Origin: Sphingobacterium pedocola
GTDB lineage: Bacteria; Bacteroidota; Bacteroidia; Sphingobacteriales; Sphingobacteriaceae
Direction of reading: 5' to 3'
Assembly: GCF_015209965.1 (NCBI RefSeq)
Contig: NZ_MU158689.1
Span: 2,133,667-2,197,666, forward strand
DNA: 64,000 nt
The notes beneath the pieces are model-generated. The model saw nothing but the letters and a program-made list of their open reading frames with translations. It had not been told where the DNA came from and made no database searches. This document shows, piece after piece, positions 27,003-36,438 of the stretch. Numbering within the stretch: position 1 is the stretch's first letter; each line of letters starts with the position of its first letter. The position numbers and the translations under genes are program-made.

Positions 27003-29411
27003 TTAAAAAGTAAGTTTGATGCCCAAAACCACCGACGCCGGCAAGGCTGTGCCCGTGTAGCCGAGGTCGGCTTTACGGATACCCGTTATATTTTCCGCTG
27101 GGTTAAGTCCAGAGTAGCTAGAAAGCGTCCATAAGTTTTCGCCTGTCAAGGTCAGTGCGGCATCCCTAATTTTCCATTTCTGCAGGTAATCGCCAAATTG
27201 GTAGGAAACACCAACTCTGCCCAAGCGCACAAAATCAACGGATTCTATGTGCTGGATTCCCTGGTAACCGAAACCCGCGTTGCCGAGGTCGTTCCTAAAA
27301 TAAAACGCCGTTTCACCGCTCGCCATGGGAAATCCGGCCTGTAACTGCTCTGCCACATACGCACTTTCGTATGATTCCAGCACCGCATCGGCACCCAGGC
27401 TATAGGTCAGCGTAAAACCGACGGCGATCTTTCCAAAACGCAAATCATTTGTAAAGCCACCAAACAGCTCCGGTTGGCTATTGCCTATGATGCGACTTTG
27501 GCTACCTTCATAAGCCATGAGCGAACTGATCCGATCTCCGGTCGTTAAAGCCGAAAGGTGGGCTAAGCTGGTTTGCTGCAGGTCCGCAGGAAGCTCCGTT
27601 ACGCTATTTCGGTAGGCTGCAATATTCAGATTGCTGCCCCAGGAAAATGCACGACTACGTACCCACTGCCCCTGCACGTTCATTTCCAGTCCATGCAACT
27701 GCAGTGCCGCACCCGTTTCAAAGGTGTAGTCTAACCCCTGGATGTTCGGTAGGTAGCGCATGTAGGTAAAATCGCGGTACCGCTTATTGAAATACCCCAG
27801 GTCCATGCGCAGGTAAGACTGTATATCCACATCAACCTTTGCATTAAATTGATAAATCTCCACACTTTTTGCATCGGTAAAAGGTGCATAACGCTGCGTA
27901 ATGCCAAGCTTATTGCCGCCGTAGTAATCTCCCAGACCTATGAGCTCTCCGCGATATTGTTCCGGTCCCGACCGTTGCCCGGTCTTACCGTATCCGACTT
28001 TAAGTCGAGCCGGCAGATCCGTATCTTCGCGCAGGTCGTAGGCGAGGCTTAGTGCGGGATAAAATGCCCACTTATCTTGGTACAGCGAGCTGCCATCTGC
28101 ACGGGCGACCATATGTAGAAAGAGCTTCTGTTTATAATCCCAGTTGAGTGTACCGTAGAAGGAAAGCAACTTCTCCCGTTCGCTGTCGGAATAGGCCCTG
28201 GCCTGATTCGCGTTGTATCCTGTAACCACCTTCACATAGTCTGACCCGCCACTTTCCAAACCTTTCATGCCGTCCACGGCGGTTATGCGGTGGTCGGAAT
28301 TAATAAACTGATTTCCGACGGTGACCTTTAGGTTCAGTATGTCTGAAAAACGATGCTGATAGTTCAGGCTCGTGTTTACGCTCACTATCTGCCGTTTGAA
28401 GGCCTCGCTACCTGCCATCACTTGTCCATCCAAGATATTAGACGGAATATACAGGTTCCTGCCGGCGGTTTCGTAAGATAGGCCAGCCACCGAGCGTACA
28501 TCAAACCTAGGCGAAAAACGATAGTGGAGATCCATTGATGAAAGCAGGCCGACATTTTTATTATCGTCCATGAAAAAACTTTCGTCTGCTACTTCCGTAC
28601 CCGATAGGTCGCGGTTGTACTGCCCTGCATACCGTCCGTTTCTATCGGCAAGCGCGAGGTTACTGTAAAACTGTATGGAAAACGGTTCGGCAATGTTATA
28701 TTTCGCATTCACGAACAAATTCTGCCGCTGGAAACCCGCGTCCTTTATTGCGCCAGAAGCCATATAGTTATTCATTCCGAACAGGTATGACCCGTAATCG
28801 CCACCGCCATCCACCGAAATATGCTGCCGCTGAATGAGCGACTGTTTTGCATATACTGCAGCACGCGACGCCGAATGGTAATTGTAGAAGGCATCCTTTT
28901 CGGCATCGAACCCGGGTACATAATCTACCCCTGCAGCAGCTTGGGCGCGCACATGAAGTGGACCCGAAGTACCTTGTTTAATAATGAGGTTGATCGCACC
29001 ATTCGGCGCCTGTACACCCAATGCAGCCAGCTGATCGATGTCTTTGATGATCTCTACGCGCTCGATCTGTTCGGCGCTGTAATACGTCAGTGGATTGATA
29101 CCGGTCACCGCAGAGGGATTCGCGATGATGGGCACCCCGTTTACCATAAAAAGAGGCATGGTCGACTCATCGGTCGTGTTAAGATGTAGACCACGCAAAT
29201 TAATGATCGACTGGCTCCCCGCTGTACCCGTCCAACTTTTAACCTGCAACCCAGCGGCCTGGCCCTGCAATAGATTTTCCAGACCAGCTGTGTTTGTTGC
29301 AGGCAGACTATCGAGTACTAAAATCTCCTGCGCGTGGATGCTCTGCAGCCCGGCGAACGAAGCAAATACAGCCACGGTAAATTTCCAAACATCTTTCGGT
29401 AATAATTTCAT
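27003..29411 (-). CDS. Short SusC-like TonB-dependent receptor lacking the N-terminal CarboxypepD_reg domain (pair 1)
   Basis: An 802-residue protein with a signal peptide (cleavage near residue 27). It goes almost directly into the plug (NLLQGQAAGLQVKSWTG, then IERVEIIKDIDQLAALGVQA) and a barrel ending VVLGIKLTF. Ordinary SusC proteins are about 1000 residues and carry a CarboxypepD_reg-like domain before the plug; it is missing here, as is the usual VVVGYG box. First gene of the nine-gene operon; operator site D lies about 86 bp upstream. Confidence 0.88.
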   Translation of the reverse strand: MKLLPKDVWKFTVAVFASFAGLQSIHAQEILVLDSLPATNTAGLENLLQGQAAGLQVKSWTGTAGSQSIINLRGLHLNTTDESTMPLFMVNGVPIIANPSAVTGINPLTYYSAEQIERVEIIKDIDQLAALGVQAPNGAINLIIKQGTSGPLHVRAQAAAGVDYVPGFDAEKDAFYNYHSASRAAVYAKQSLIQRQHISVDGGGDYGSYLFGMNNYMASGAIKDAGFQRQNLFVNAKYNIAEPFSIQFYSNLALADRNGRYAGQYNRDLSGTEVADESFFMDDNKNVGLLSSMDLHYRFSPRFDVRSVAGLSYETAGRNLYIPSNILDGQVMAGSEAFKRQIVSVNTSLNYQHRFSDILNLKVTVGNQFINSDHRITAVDGMKGLESGGSDYVKVVTGYNANQARAYSDSEREKLLSFYGTLNWDYKQKLFLHMVARADGSSLYQDKWAFYPALSLAYDLREDTDLPARLKVGYGKTGQRSGPEQYRGELIGLGDYYGGNKLGITQRYAPFTDAKSVEIYQFNAKVDVDIQSYLRMDLGYFNKRYRDFTYMRYLPNIQGLDYTFETGAALQLHGLEMNVQGQWVRSRAFSWGSNLNIAAYRNSVTELPADLQQTSLAHLSALTTGDRISSLMAYEGSQSRIIGNSQPELFGGFTNDLRFGKIAVGFTLTYSLGADAVLESYESAYVAEQLQAGFPMASGETAFYFRNDLGNAGFGYQGIQHIESVDFVRLGRVGVSYQFGDYLQKWKIRDAALTLTGENLWTLSSYSGLNPAENITGIRKADLGYTGTALPASVVLGIKLTF

Positions 29412-29490
29412 ATGTATATTAATTGACTTTTAATGTTCATAGCATTCAGCAAGACCAAAGTCTGTACATTTGTCGCGCTGAAATGTTAAG

Positions 29491-29509
29491 CAATATTAAA
29501 CATTGTTTA
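29491..29509 (-). promoter_or_regulatory. Operator-like site D fused to the promoter of the nine-gene phosphonate/Sus operon
   Basis: A perfect dyad TAAACA-T-TGTTTA (29497-29509). On the minus strand its final TA begins TAATATTG (29498 to 29491), a near-match to the -7 box. The arrangement is the same as at sites B and C, which ties the outer-membrane operon to the intracellular catabolic genes. Confidence 0.6.
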
Positions 29510-29841
29510 TTAATACAATACTATCCCGAAATTAAGTTATCATTAAGTACAGCAGTGTGCAGCACGCGAAAGCATTGACTAACACGATCCAATTCCACGC
29601 TTGACCAAGGGGAAATACAAGTACATGAGTTATACAGGTGTTTTATTAACGAACTTGCTGTTGACAAAAGCTTAGAGGGGTAAAGCTGCAACAATTCGAT
29701 TAAATCGTGAGGAGAGTGATAACACAGAATTTAAACAATACTATCTGTATATGAACTATACTATAGCATTACAATAGCGAATAAGTTTCGGGAAGTCATT
29801 TTAGATGAAACGTGGATCGCAAATACCAATTGCACCGTTTG
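29510..29841. other. Intergenic stretch between the two catabolic loci
   Basis: About 330 bp between operator D and the epimerase stop. I see no ORF with coding character, no strong hairpin and no repeat. It probably holds upstream promoter sequence for the short SusC gene and the 3' end of the mannan operon transcript. Confidence 0.5.
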
Positions 29842-31005
29842 TCATATCCCTTCCGCCATCATCTCCAAACACATTCTGCCATTATGGTAAGGGCATTTCC
29901 AAAAACCAGCCTTGTCGTCCTGATCATTAGCCGATCCATCCTCCAGACGGCTCCAGTACCATTCGCCATTTTCTTTATCCACAATATGCTGCTGGATGTA
30001 ACCCCACAACGCTTCTGCCCGTTGTTTCGAGGTATTGTCTTCCAATATCGTTGCCATGTACTGATAACCCACTACGGCTTCAGCCTGCACCCACCAGTGT
30101 CGCTCTCTGTCCAAGTGGCCGTTTTTAAATTCATAGGCCATACTTCCATCAGGTAGTATGCCTTCTGCAGCTGCCTCGGCAATCTTGCCGATCATCAGAC
30201 GAACCTCATCTTGGAGTTCAACATTACCCAGTACCGTTACTGCTTCCCACAACAACCAGGCAGCTTCGATATCATGTCCATAAGAAATCACGTCGCCTTT
30301 GGTGTTCCATTCACGATCAAAGAACAACTGCAAATGTCCCGTTTCCGTGTTCAAGATCTGATTCAGAAATACACGAATCAAGTCGTGCTGAGCAACGAGC
30401 AAACGTTCATCTGGCCACACCCGGATCAAGTTTGTATACGCTTCGAGGATATGTAAATGCGTATTCATAGTCTTGGCTTCATTTTCATCCTTTTCACTCA
30501 AGCGCATATCCGCTATAGGTTGCCAATCTTCCGTAAAAGCTTCCCAATATCCACCCAATTTTTCATCCTTACACGTCTCTATGGCATGGAACAAAGCGAT
30601 CGCCAAATCCAGTGCTTCCTCCTCACCTGTCGCCCTGTAATATTCCGAAAAAGCATAGAGTGCAAAACCCTGCGCATAAGTTTGTTTCTTACGATTTACC
30701 GGCTTTCCCAGGTAATCCACTTCCCAAAATACCCCGCCCTGCTGTAGATCCAGAAAATATTTTTTGATGTACACGAAGGCACGTTTGGCCATGCTGAGAT
30801 ATCGTTTTTCCTGCAATACCCGATAAGCCGCCGAGAAAGTCCAAAGCACCCTGGCATTCATCACTGCACCCTTATTCGCCTTAGGCAACAGCTGGTTTTT
30901 CCCATCGATAGCGCCGTAAAACCCGTCATGTTCCTCATCCACCATCTTTTCTTCCCAAAAGCGTAGGATATTATTCTCCAGTTCTTTTTTAAATCCGTCC
31001 ATCAA
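29842..31005 (-). CDS. Cellobiose/mannobiose 2-epimerase (AGE family)
   Basis: A 387-residue cytoplasmic (alpha/alpha)6-barrel enzyme. Conserved segments are WTFSAAYR, GHDIEAAWLLWEA, the RHWWVQAEAVVGY motif and KCPYHNGRMC, carrying the histidines that act as general acid/base in cellobiose 2-epimerases. It has no signal peptide. Next to a GH130 phosphorylase it is expected to convert beta-1,4-mannobiose to mannosyl-glucose, the known Bacteroides fragilis-type mannan pathway. Last gene of the five-gene operon, 27 bp after the symporter. An ATG at 31002 is an alternative start. Confidence 0.92.
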   Translation of the reverse strand: MMDGFKKELENNILRFWEEKMVDEEHDGFYGAIDGKNQLLPKANKGAVMNARVLWTFSAAYRVLQEKRYLSMAKRAFVYIKKYFLDLQQGGVFWEVDYLGKPVNRKKQTYAQGFALYAFSEYYRATGEEEALDLAIALFHAIETCKDEKLGGYWEAFTEDWQPIADMRLSEKDENEAKTMNTHLHILEAYTNLIRVWPDERLLVAQHDLIRVFLNQILNTETGHLQLFFDREWNTKGDVISYGHDIEAAWLLWEAVTVLGNVELQDEVRLMIGKIAEAAAEGILPDGSMAYEFKNGHLDRERHWWVQAEAVVGYQYMATILEDNTSKQRAEALWGYIQQHIVDKENGEWYWSRLEDGSANDQDDKAGFWKCPYHNGRMCLEMMAEGI

Positions 31006-31032
31006 TACTATATATTATTTACGTGTTATCGC

Positions 31033-32430
31033 CTAAATCCTTCTTTTTTCCAATTCTATAGTGATATCCAGCATCTTCTTCTCACTCAATGGATAAAGAC
31101 TGATGAACAACACGGATAACACGGTACCAATCGCGGGGAAAAAGCTCAGGAACATACGTATTCCAGATAATGTTTCGGCACTCTGCACCTGGTTAGCCTG
31201 AAAACCGTAGTAGCCCAATAGCCATCCCGTTACCGCGGTACCAAAAGCCCAACCCAATTTCTGGCTCATCGACGACGAGCTAAAGATCAAGCCCGTAGCA
31301 CGGTTTCCGGTCCGCAATTCCGAATAATCCGCACAGTCGGCATACATAGACCACAACAACGGAAAAATTGCCCCTGCACAAATGCTTATCAAGACCTGAA
31401 GTACGAAAATCAGGAGCAGCTCATCACGTTCTAACCAATAAAAAGAGATACTCGCTGCCGTCGCAATTAGCATTGCCCCCATATAGGTATTCTTCTTGCC
31501 AATCTTATTACTTAGCGGAGCTGCCGCAACCACACCGATAATGTTGGCGGCCTGCCCTAAGGCTAAATATAGACCGCTTAAAACAAAGGGAATATTGAGC
31601 AGCACGATATTGTCGAATTGGTCTTCACGTACATAATACTTGAAGTAATACAGGGTCGCTCCATCCCTAATTGAATTAAATACCAGCGCAGCTACACCTG
31701 CTCCCAACAGGATCCACCAAGGCCTATTGTTCAGTAGATCACGAATATCCTGTTTAAGTGTCGAACTCGTCGACGCGATAGGAATCACCCGTTCTTTCGT
31801 CCAATAGAAGCACAACAAAAACAGTAAGACCGAAAAAACAGCAATGACCGTAGCTGCCATAAACCATCCGTGCTGCTGATCGGTTATGTTCTGACTATTT
31901 TTGCTAAAATAGTTTACCAATGGATTGAACAGTAATAACGTCACAAAGCTTCCGATATAGGCAAAAGTCATCCTGAATGTGGCCAGCACATTGCGAACCT
32001 TTGGGGATGGGCTCATTACGCCCAATAATGAAGCATAAGGTACGTTAATTGCAGAGTATACCATCATCATTAACGAATACGTGAGATACGCATACACCAT
32101 CTTCCCTACACAATCTAATGCGGGCGTAAAAAACGTAAACGCACCGATTACACCAAAAGGGATCGCGACATACAAAATATAAGGTCTAAACTTGCCCCAT
32201 TTCGTCCGTGTGCGGTCGGCGAAAGCCCCCACAATAGGATCAAATAAAGAATCCCAAACCCGTGTGATCAAAAACATCGTACCTACAGCTTTTGCCTCCA
32301 TGCCGAAGATATCGGTATAAAAAAACATTAAATACATACCAAACAGCTTCCAGAACATAGAAGATGCAGCATCTCCTAAGCCGTAACCGACTTTCTCCCG
32401 AAGGGTAACTTTATCTGATTTCAATTCCAT
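31033..32430 (-). CDS. GPH-family sugar:cation symporter
   Basis: A 465-residue inner-membrane protein with about 12 helices. The family motif is near the N-terminus (KVGYGLGDAASSMFWKLFG), followed by the FDPIVGAFADRTRTKWGKFRPY loop characteristic of glycoside-pentoside-hexuronide symporters. It should import mannobiose or short manno-oligosaccharides made in the periplasm, to feed the epimerase and phosphorylase. It starts 25 bp after the GH130 stop. Confidence 0.9.
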   Translation of the reverse strand: MELKSDKVTLREKVGYGLGDAASSMFWKLFGMYLMFFYTDIFGMEAKAVGTMFLITRVWDSLFDPIVGAFADRTRTKWGKFRPYILYVAIPFGVIGAFTFFTPALDCVGKMVYAYLTYSLMMMVYSAINVPYASLLGVMSPSPKVRNVLATFRMTFAYIGSFVTLLLFNPLVNYFSKNSQNITDQQHGWFMAATVIAVFSVLLFLLCFYWTKERVIPIASTSSTLKQDIRDLLNNRPWWILLGAGVAALVFNSIRDGATLYYFKYYVREDQFDNIVLLNIPFVLSGLYLALGQAANIIGVVAAAPLSNKIGKKNTYMGAMLIATAASISFYWLERDELLLIFVLQVLISICAGAIFPLLWSMYADCADYSELRTGNRATGLIFSSSSMSQKLGWAFGTAVTGWLLGYYGFQANQVQSAETLSGIRMFLSFFPAIGTVLSVLFISLYPLSEKKMLDITIELEKRRI

Positions 32431-32455
32431 AACAGGGGCTAAATTGACGCCTAAA

Positions 32456-33625
32456 TTAATGATTTAAATTCTTTGAAATAATACGAGATAGCACATCTAC
32501 AGATACCGCCGACCGAAAACCGTCTTCAGCAGTGTTTAAGCAGTAGTCCAAGAGCCTATCAACAGAAGAAACAGCTACATGCATACGTGTATCGCTTGAT
32601 GCGTAATAGATAAAGACGGTTCCATCGTCATCCGCAATCCACCCGTTTGTAAACAATACATTCGAAACGTCCCCTACACGCTCTTCGCCCTGCGGAGCCA
32701 TTAAATGTCCGGCCGGTTCAGCGATCAACCTGTCGGGTTGATTGCGATCGGTCAAGAACACATACAGGACGTAACGAAGCCCCGCCGCACAGGCGCGGAC
32801 ACCATGTGCCAGATGCAACCAACCTTTTTCGGTTTTAATGGGCGCTGGTCCCTGTCCATTTTTCAACTCTTTGATCGTATGATATTGGCGCGAATTCACA
32901 ATTTTTTCCTCCAGAACGATGGCTTTTTCCATACTATCCACTACCGTCCAACCGATTCCCCCTCCGCTTCCCGCGTCGATGAAACCATCTTGCGGACGTG
33001 TGTACAATGCATATTTTCCGCCTACAAATTCCGGATGCAGGACCACATTCCGCTGCTGACTTGTTGACTGTAAATCGGGTAAGCGTTCCCATGTCTTTAA
33101 ATCTTTTGTTCGTACAATACCCGCAGCGGCAACAGCAGACGATAAATCGCCGGGCGCAGCGTTAGGGTCTTTGCGTTCCGTACAAAAAACACCATAAATC
33201 CAACCGTCTTCATGCTGGGTAAGGCGCATATCATATACATTCGTATCCGGAGTCTCCGTTTCAGGAATAACGATGGGGTAATCCCAGAATCGAAAACCGT
33301 CAACTCCATTCGAGCTCTCTGCAATGGCAAAGAATGATTTTCTATCATTGCCTTCCACTCTGACTACCAAAATGTACTTCCCTTGCCACTTGATGGCACC
33401 TGCATTGAATGTACCGTTAATGCCAAAACGCTCCATCAAGTAGGGGTTACTCATTTCATCGAGATCAAAACGCCAGTGTAAAGGAGTATGATCTGCCGTT
33501 ACTACCGGATTGATATACCGCTCGTAGATGCCATTTCCCGGCAACACCGCCTCATTCTTTTTATTCAACAATTGCTCATAAGCCTCCTTTACGGCGGCCA
33601 ACCGGTTCTCAAATTTGCTATTCAT
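32456..33625 (-). CDS. GH130 phosphorylase, 4-O-beta-D-mannosyl-D-glucose phosphorylase type
   Basis: A 389-residue enzyme. The start at 33625 ([20 protein letters not shown]) gives the length and N-terminus of characterised GH130 subfamily 1 enzymes; 34 extra in-frame residues upstream look non-native. The five-bladed propeller shows [42 protein letters not shown] and [10 protein letters not shown]. The reaction is mannosyl-glucose + phosphate to mannose 1-phosphate + glucose, in the cytoplasm. It follows the CE1-like gene by 50 bp. Confidence 0.93.
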   Translation of the reverse strand: MNSKFENRLAAVKEAYEQLLNKKNEAVLPGNGIYERYINPVVTADHTPLHWRFDLDEMSNPYLMERFGINGTFNAGAIKWQGKYILVVRVEGNDRKSFFAIAESSNGVDGFRFWDYPIVIPETETPDTNVYDMRLTQHEDGWIYGVFCTERKDPNAAPGDLSSAVAAAGIVRTKDLKTWERLPDLQSTSQQRNVVLHPEFVGGKYALYTRPQDGFIDAGSGGGIGWTVVDSMEKAIVLEEKIVNSRQYHTIKELKNGQGPAPIKTEKGWLHLAHGVRACAAGLRYVLYVFLTDRNQPDRLIAEPAGHLMAPQGEERVGDVSNVLFTNGWIADDDGTVFIYYASSDTRMHVAVSSVDRLLDYCLNTAEDGFRSAVSVDVLSRIISKNLNH

Positions 33626-33675
33626 TTCTTTTGCCAATGTATTTATGTGGTCTATGTGACTTGTGTTTTCTAATG

Positions 33676-34830
33676 TTAAAATAAGTGCACGGTAAATTTT
33701 GCCAATTGTTCGCGCCAAAATGCCCACTCGTGTCCGGCCGGTGCTTCGTCACTTTGATAGGCTATCCCTTCCTTGTCCAAGGCCTTTAAAAAATTCAAAT
33801 GACCTTGGTAACGTGGATCTTTGGTTCCACAGCTCGTCCACAGGATCTTGATGAGCCCATTTATCTCTCGTTTTTTATACTCCCATTCCGGCACGTATTC
33901 CGAAAGATTTAACTTCTCATCGCTTAGCAGCCCCGAGCTGAACTGACCGATGTAGTTAAACTTATCCATATTTCGCAGCCCGATCACGAAAGCCTGTCCA
34001 CCGCCCATCGATAAGCCGGCGATAGCCCTTCCTTTTTTGGATTTATGTACGTGAAACCGCTCTTCTACCAGCGGAATCACATCATTAAGCAGTTCATGTT
34101 CCAAGATGTCCATCCCTTCTTTTGAACTCCCTCCCGCCCAAGAACCGTCTGTATGTCCGTTGGTCATGACCACCAACATGGGTTTCGCCTTACGCTCTGC
34201 AAGGAGATTGTCAAGCACATCCGCTACGCGTCCGTCACGTATCCAGCTCCCCTCATCGTCTCCACCACCATGCCGCAGGTATAAAACCGGAAAAGCCTCC
34301 CCCTCTTCGTTATATCCGGGTGGCACGTAGACATATACCGTTCTATTCTTTTGTAGCGTTGTTGCACGATAGCGCAGTATACGTACCTCACCATGTGGCA
34401 CATCTTTGGTCTGGTCAAAAAGAGGGGCTCCTCCTCTGGTCTCGAGGATATTTCCATATATAGAGGTACCATGCTTAACCCGAGGATTTTCTAAATCCAA
34501 CATCGTGAGTCCATCCACTTTAAAATGGTATTGATATATACCGGGGGATAGGGAATCCACGACAACAGACCAGATACCCTGCTCGTCCTTCTTCATTTTC
34601 CATTCCTGAATATCCCAATCGCCTAATTCGACGAAAACGGTCTTTGCATGAGGCGCCTTAAGACGAAACGTTACCTTTCCATCTTTCCCGACCTGCGGCG
34701 AAAAAGTAGTCGTACTCGGATTCCACCATCCATCCGTGCTGAAATTGCTTCCGCCGATAGTTTGCGCGGTGACAGCGCACAGGCAGAACATCAACAGTAA
34801 ACTCGTTAATATTATTTTTATAGATTTCAT
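33676..34830 (-). CDS. Secreted esterase, CE1/esterase D-like with N-terminal E-set domain
   Basis: About 384 residues from the start at 34830 ([15 protein letters not shown]), with a signal peptide ending near VTAQ. Residues about 35-130 form an E-set/CBM48-like domain ([21 protein letters not shown]). An alpha/beta-hydrolase domain has the nucleophile in [11 protein letters not shown] and the acid/histidine region ending [14 protein letters not shown]. Relatives are feruloyl or acetyl esterases; in a mannan locus deacetylation of glucomannan is the likely task. It starts 10 bp after the GH30 stop. Confidence 0.85.
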   Translation of the reverse strand: MKSIKIILTSLLLMFCLCAVTAQTIGGSNFSTDGWWNPSTTTFSPQVGKDGKVTFRLKAPHAKTVFVELGDWDIQEWKMKKDEQGIWSVVVDSLSPGIYQYHFKVDGLTMLDLENPRVKHGTSIYGNILETRGGAPLFDQTKDVPHGEVRILRYRATTLQKNRTVYVYVPPGYNEEGEAFPVLYLRHGGGDDEGSWIRDGRVADVLDNLLAERKAKPMLVVMTNGHTDGSWAGGSSKEGMDILEHELLNDVIPLVEERFHVHKSKKGRAIAGLSMGGGQAFVIGLRNMDKFNYIGQFSSGLLSDEKLNLSEYVPEWEYKKREINGLIKILWTSCGTKDPRYQGHLNFLKALDKEGIAYQSDEAPAGHEWAFWREQLAKFTVHLF

Positions 34831-34840
34831 ATCCAAAGCA

Positions 34841-36328
34841 TTAAATAGGCCAAACATAGGTTGCAATAGCTCCGGCAGCTAAAGAAAGATTAACAAAACG
34901 CCCCCTGTACTGAATCTTTACACTCCGGTCAGTAAACGAACTGTTTGCTACAATGAGGACAATCTTTCCCTCAGGTGTCTTAAATGCAACATTTGGCAAT
35001 ACATTGCCCTGCGCGATGTGAGTCGTCCTTGTAATTTCAGCATTTTCCTCATCTGTCGTTAAATTGACCACCCCATCAAACGGGCCATTCGATTGGATGC
35101 GCACAGAACCCGTAGGAACGAATTTAGAAGCTTGCGCTATAACATGAAAAGCTACATTTTTGGAGACCGCGTCGCCATCAAGTGTAAGTGCACCTTGACA
35201 GATAGAACAGCCCCCATTATCGGTATGTGGATCATTATGAGGATCTGCAGCAAGATTCCATAAAATCAGGTTCTTACTCCAATTGCGCATCGTCCCAATC
35301 ACCAAACGTTCTACTTGATAGGCAATATTCATGATGGGCACATCAGTGTTCTGGGTAACCATCTGCTCTGTAAAATAAATATTCTTATCCGGTCGTGCCT
35401 GATGAACGAGGGACATGGTACTTATATCGCCACCGTAATGATGAAACCCCGATCCATCCACATACCTGTCCAGTTCCATATCATTTAATAAAGCCAAAGG
35501 ATAATCCGGCCGGTCGCAGTTATGATCAAAAAGCACAATCTTTGTTTCCGGTACGTTTTTGTAAAAAAGAGGCCCTAAGTGATCCCTCAAAAACACACGC
35601 ATCTCGGGTACTGTAATAGGCATACTAGGTGTGTTTCTTGAATTCAGCGGCTCATTTTGTACCGTAATAGCATCGATCACAATCCCCTCCTTTTTCATTT
35701 CCTGCACATAACGCAGTAGGTATTTTGCATATACCGCATAGTATTCCGGTTTTAGCGAACCTCCCTGCACCTTTCCGTTGGTTTTCATCCATGTCGGTGC
35801 CGACCACGGGGAAGCCATTATTTTTAGCGTAGGATTAATGGCTAAAATTTCCTTTAGCACGGGGATGATATCATCGTAATCATGTCCCAAACTAAATTTT
35901 CTCAACGCTACATCCGTTTCACCATCCTTTAAATCGTTATAGGAATACACAAACCGATTGAGGTCAGAAGCGCCGATACTTAAGCGGAGGTAATTGATCG
36001 AAACATCATTCGTTCCTTTGCCGAATAACTCTTTTAATAAAGCAGAACGCGACGATGGGCTCATCTCATGAAGCAGCTCTGCGCTTCCCCCCGTCAACGC
36101 AAAACCAAAGCCATCAATCTCCTGAAATGTTTGCCGTTCGTCTACTACAATTGGAAAATGTCTGCCGTCATTTTTCCCAAAGAGCTGAATAGGCTGCTCT
36201 TCCAGAAGTGCCGAACCGTCAGCTTTCGTAATCCAGCTTCTTACGCCAGGTTGCTGCGCAAAACCAGAAGACAGCCATACTAGGGCTAGCAAATGGAGCA
36301 AGACAGGCAGTATATTCCATATTTTCAT
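34841..36328 (-). CDS. Secreted GH30 glycosidase (glucosylceramidase/beta-1,6-glucanase type)
   Basis: A 495-residue protein with a signal peptide (cleavage after SSGFAQ) and a GH30 TIM barrel plus beta-sandwich. Landmarks are QEIDGFGFALTG, SPWSAPTWMKTNG, acid/base E226 in VQNEPLNS and nucleophile E321 in IYFTEQM. The order and spacing match the subfamily with beta-glucosidase or beta-1,6-glucanase activity. In a mannan locus it is unexpected: it might trim glucosyl residues or act on fungal beta-1,6-glucan that accompanies mannan. First gene of the second operon. Confidence 0.9.
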   Translation of the reverse strand: MKIWNILPVLLHLLALVWLSSGFAQQPGVRSWITKADGSALLEEQPIQLFGKNDGRHFPIVVDERQTFQEIDGFGFALTGGSAELLHEMSPSSRSALLKELFGKGTNDVSINYLRLSIGASDLNRFVYSYNDLKDGETDVALRKFSLGHDYDDIIPVLKEILAINPTLKIMASPWSAPTWMKTNGKVQGGSLKPEYYAVYAKYLLRYVQEMKKEGIVIDAITVQNEPLNSRNTPSMPITVPEMRVFLRDHLGPLFYKNVPETKIVLFDHNCDRPDYPLALLNDMELDRYVDGSGFHHYGGDISTMSLVHQARPDKNIYFTEQMVTQNTDVPIMNIAYQVERLVIGTMRNWSKNLILWNLAADPHNDPHTDNGGCSICQGALTLDGDAVSKNVAFHVIAQASKFVPTGSVRIQSNGPFDGVVNLTTDEENAEITRTTHIAQGNVLPNVAFKTPEGKIVLIVANSSFTDRSVKIQYRGRFVNLSLAAGAIATYVWPI

Positions 36329-36393
36329 GCTATCATTATTTGAATGTTATACAAGGTCTATTATCTATAAAAGTGGCTAGTTATAACCCATTA

Positions 36394-36438
36394 CAAAGAT
36401 AGCGGTGGGTGCAAATCAAGACTAGTATTATTTTATCC
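36394..36438 (-). promoter_or_regulatory. Promoter of the GH30 operon with a shared upstream element
   Basis: The minus-strand -7 box TATCTTTG (36401 to 36394) is identical to the one of the mannan SusC gene. An element AGTATTATTTTATCC (36424-36438, plus-strand reading) begins 23 bp from it and matches 12 of 15 bases of the element at 44795-44809, placed 24 bp from its -7 box. This suggests one regulator for both operons. Confidence 0.55.

Noticed and set aside
10429..29509. A C-P lyase (phn) pathway
   Set aside because: No PhnGHIJKLM-like protein is encoded; cleavage would go through a phosphonatase-like hydrolase.
33626..33727. A 34-residue N-terminal extension of the GH130 protein
   Set aside because: The shorter start at 33625 matches the family's usual length and N-terminus; the extension covers the intergenic region after the CE1-like gene.
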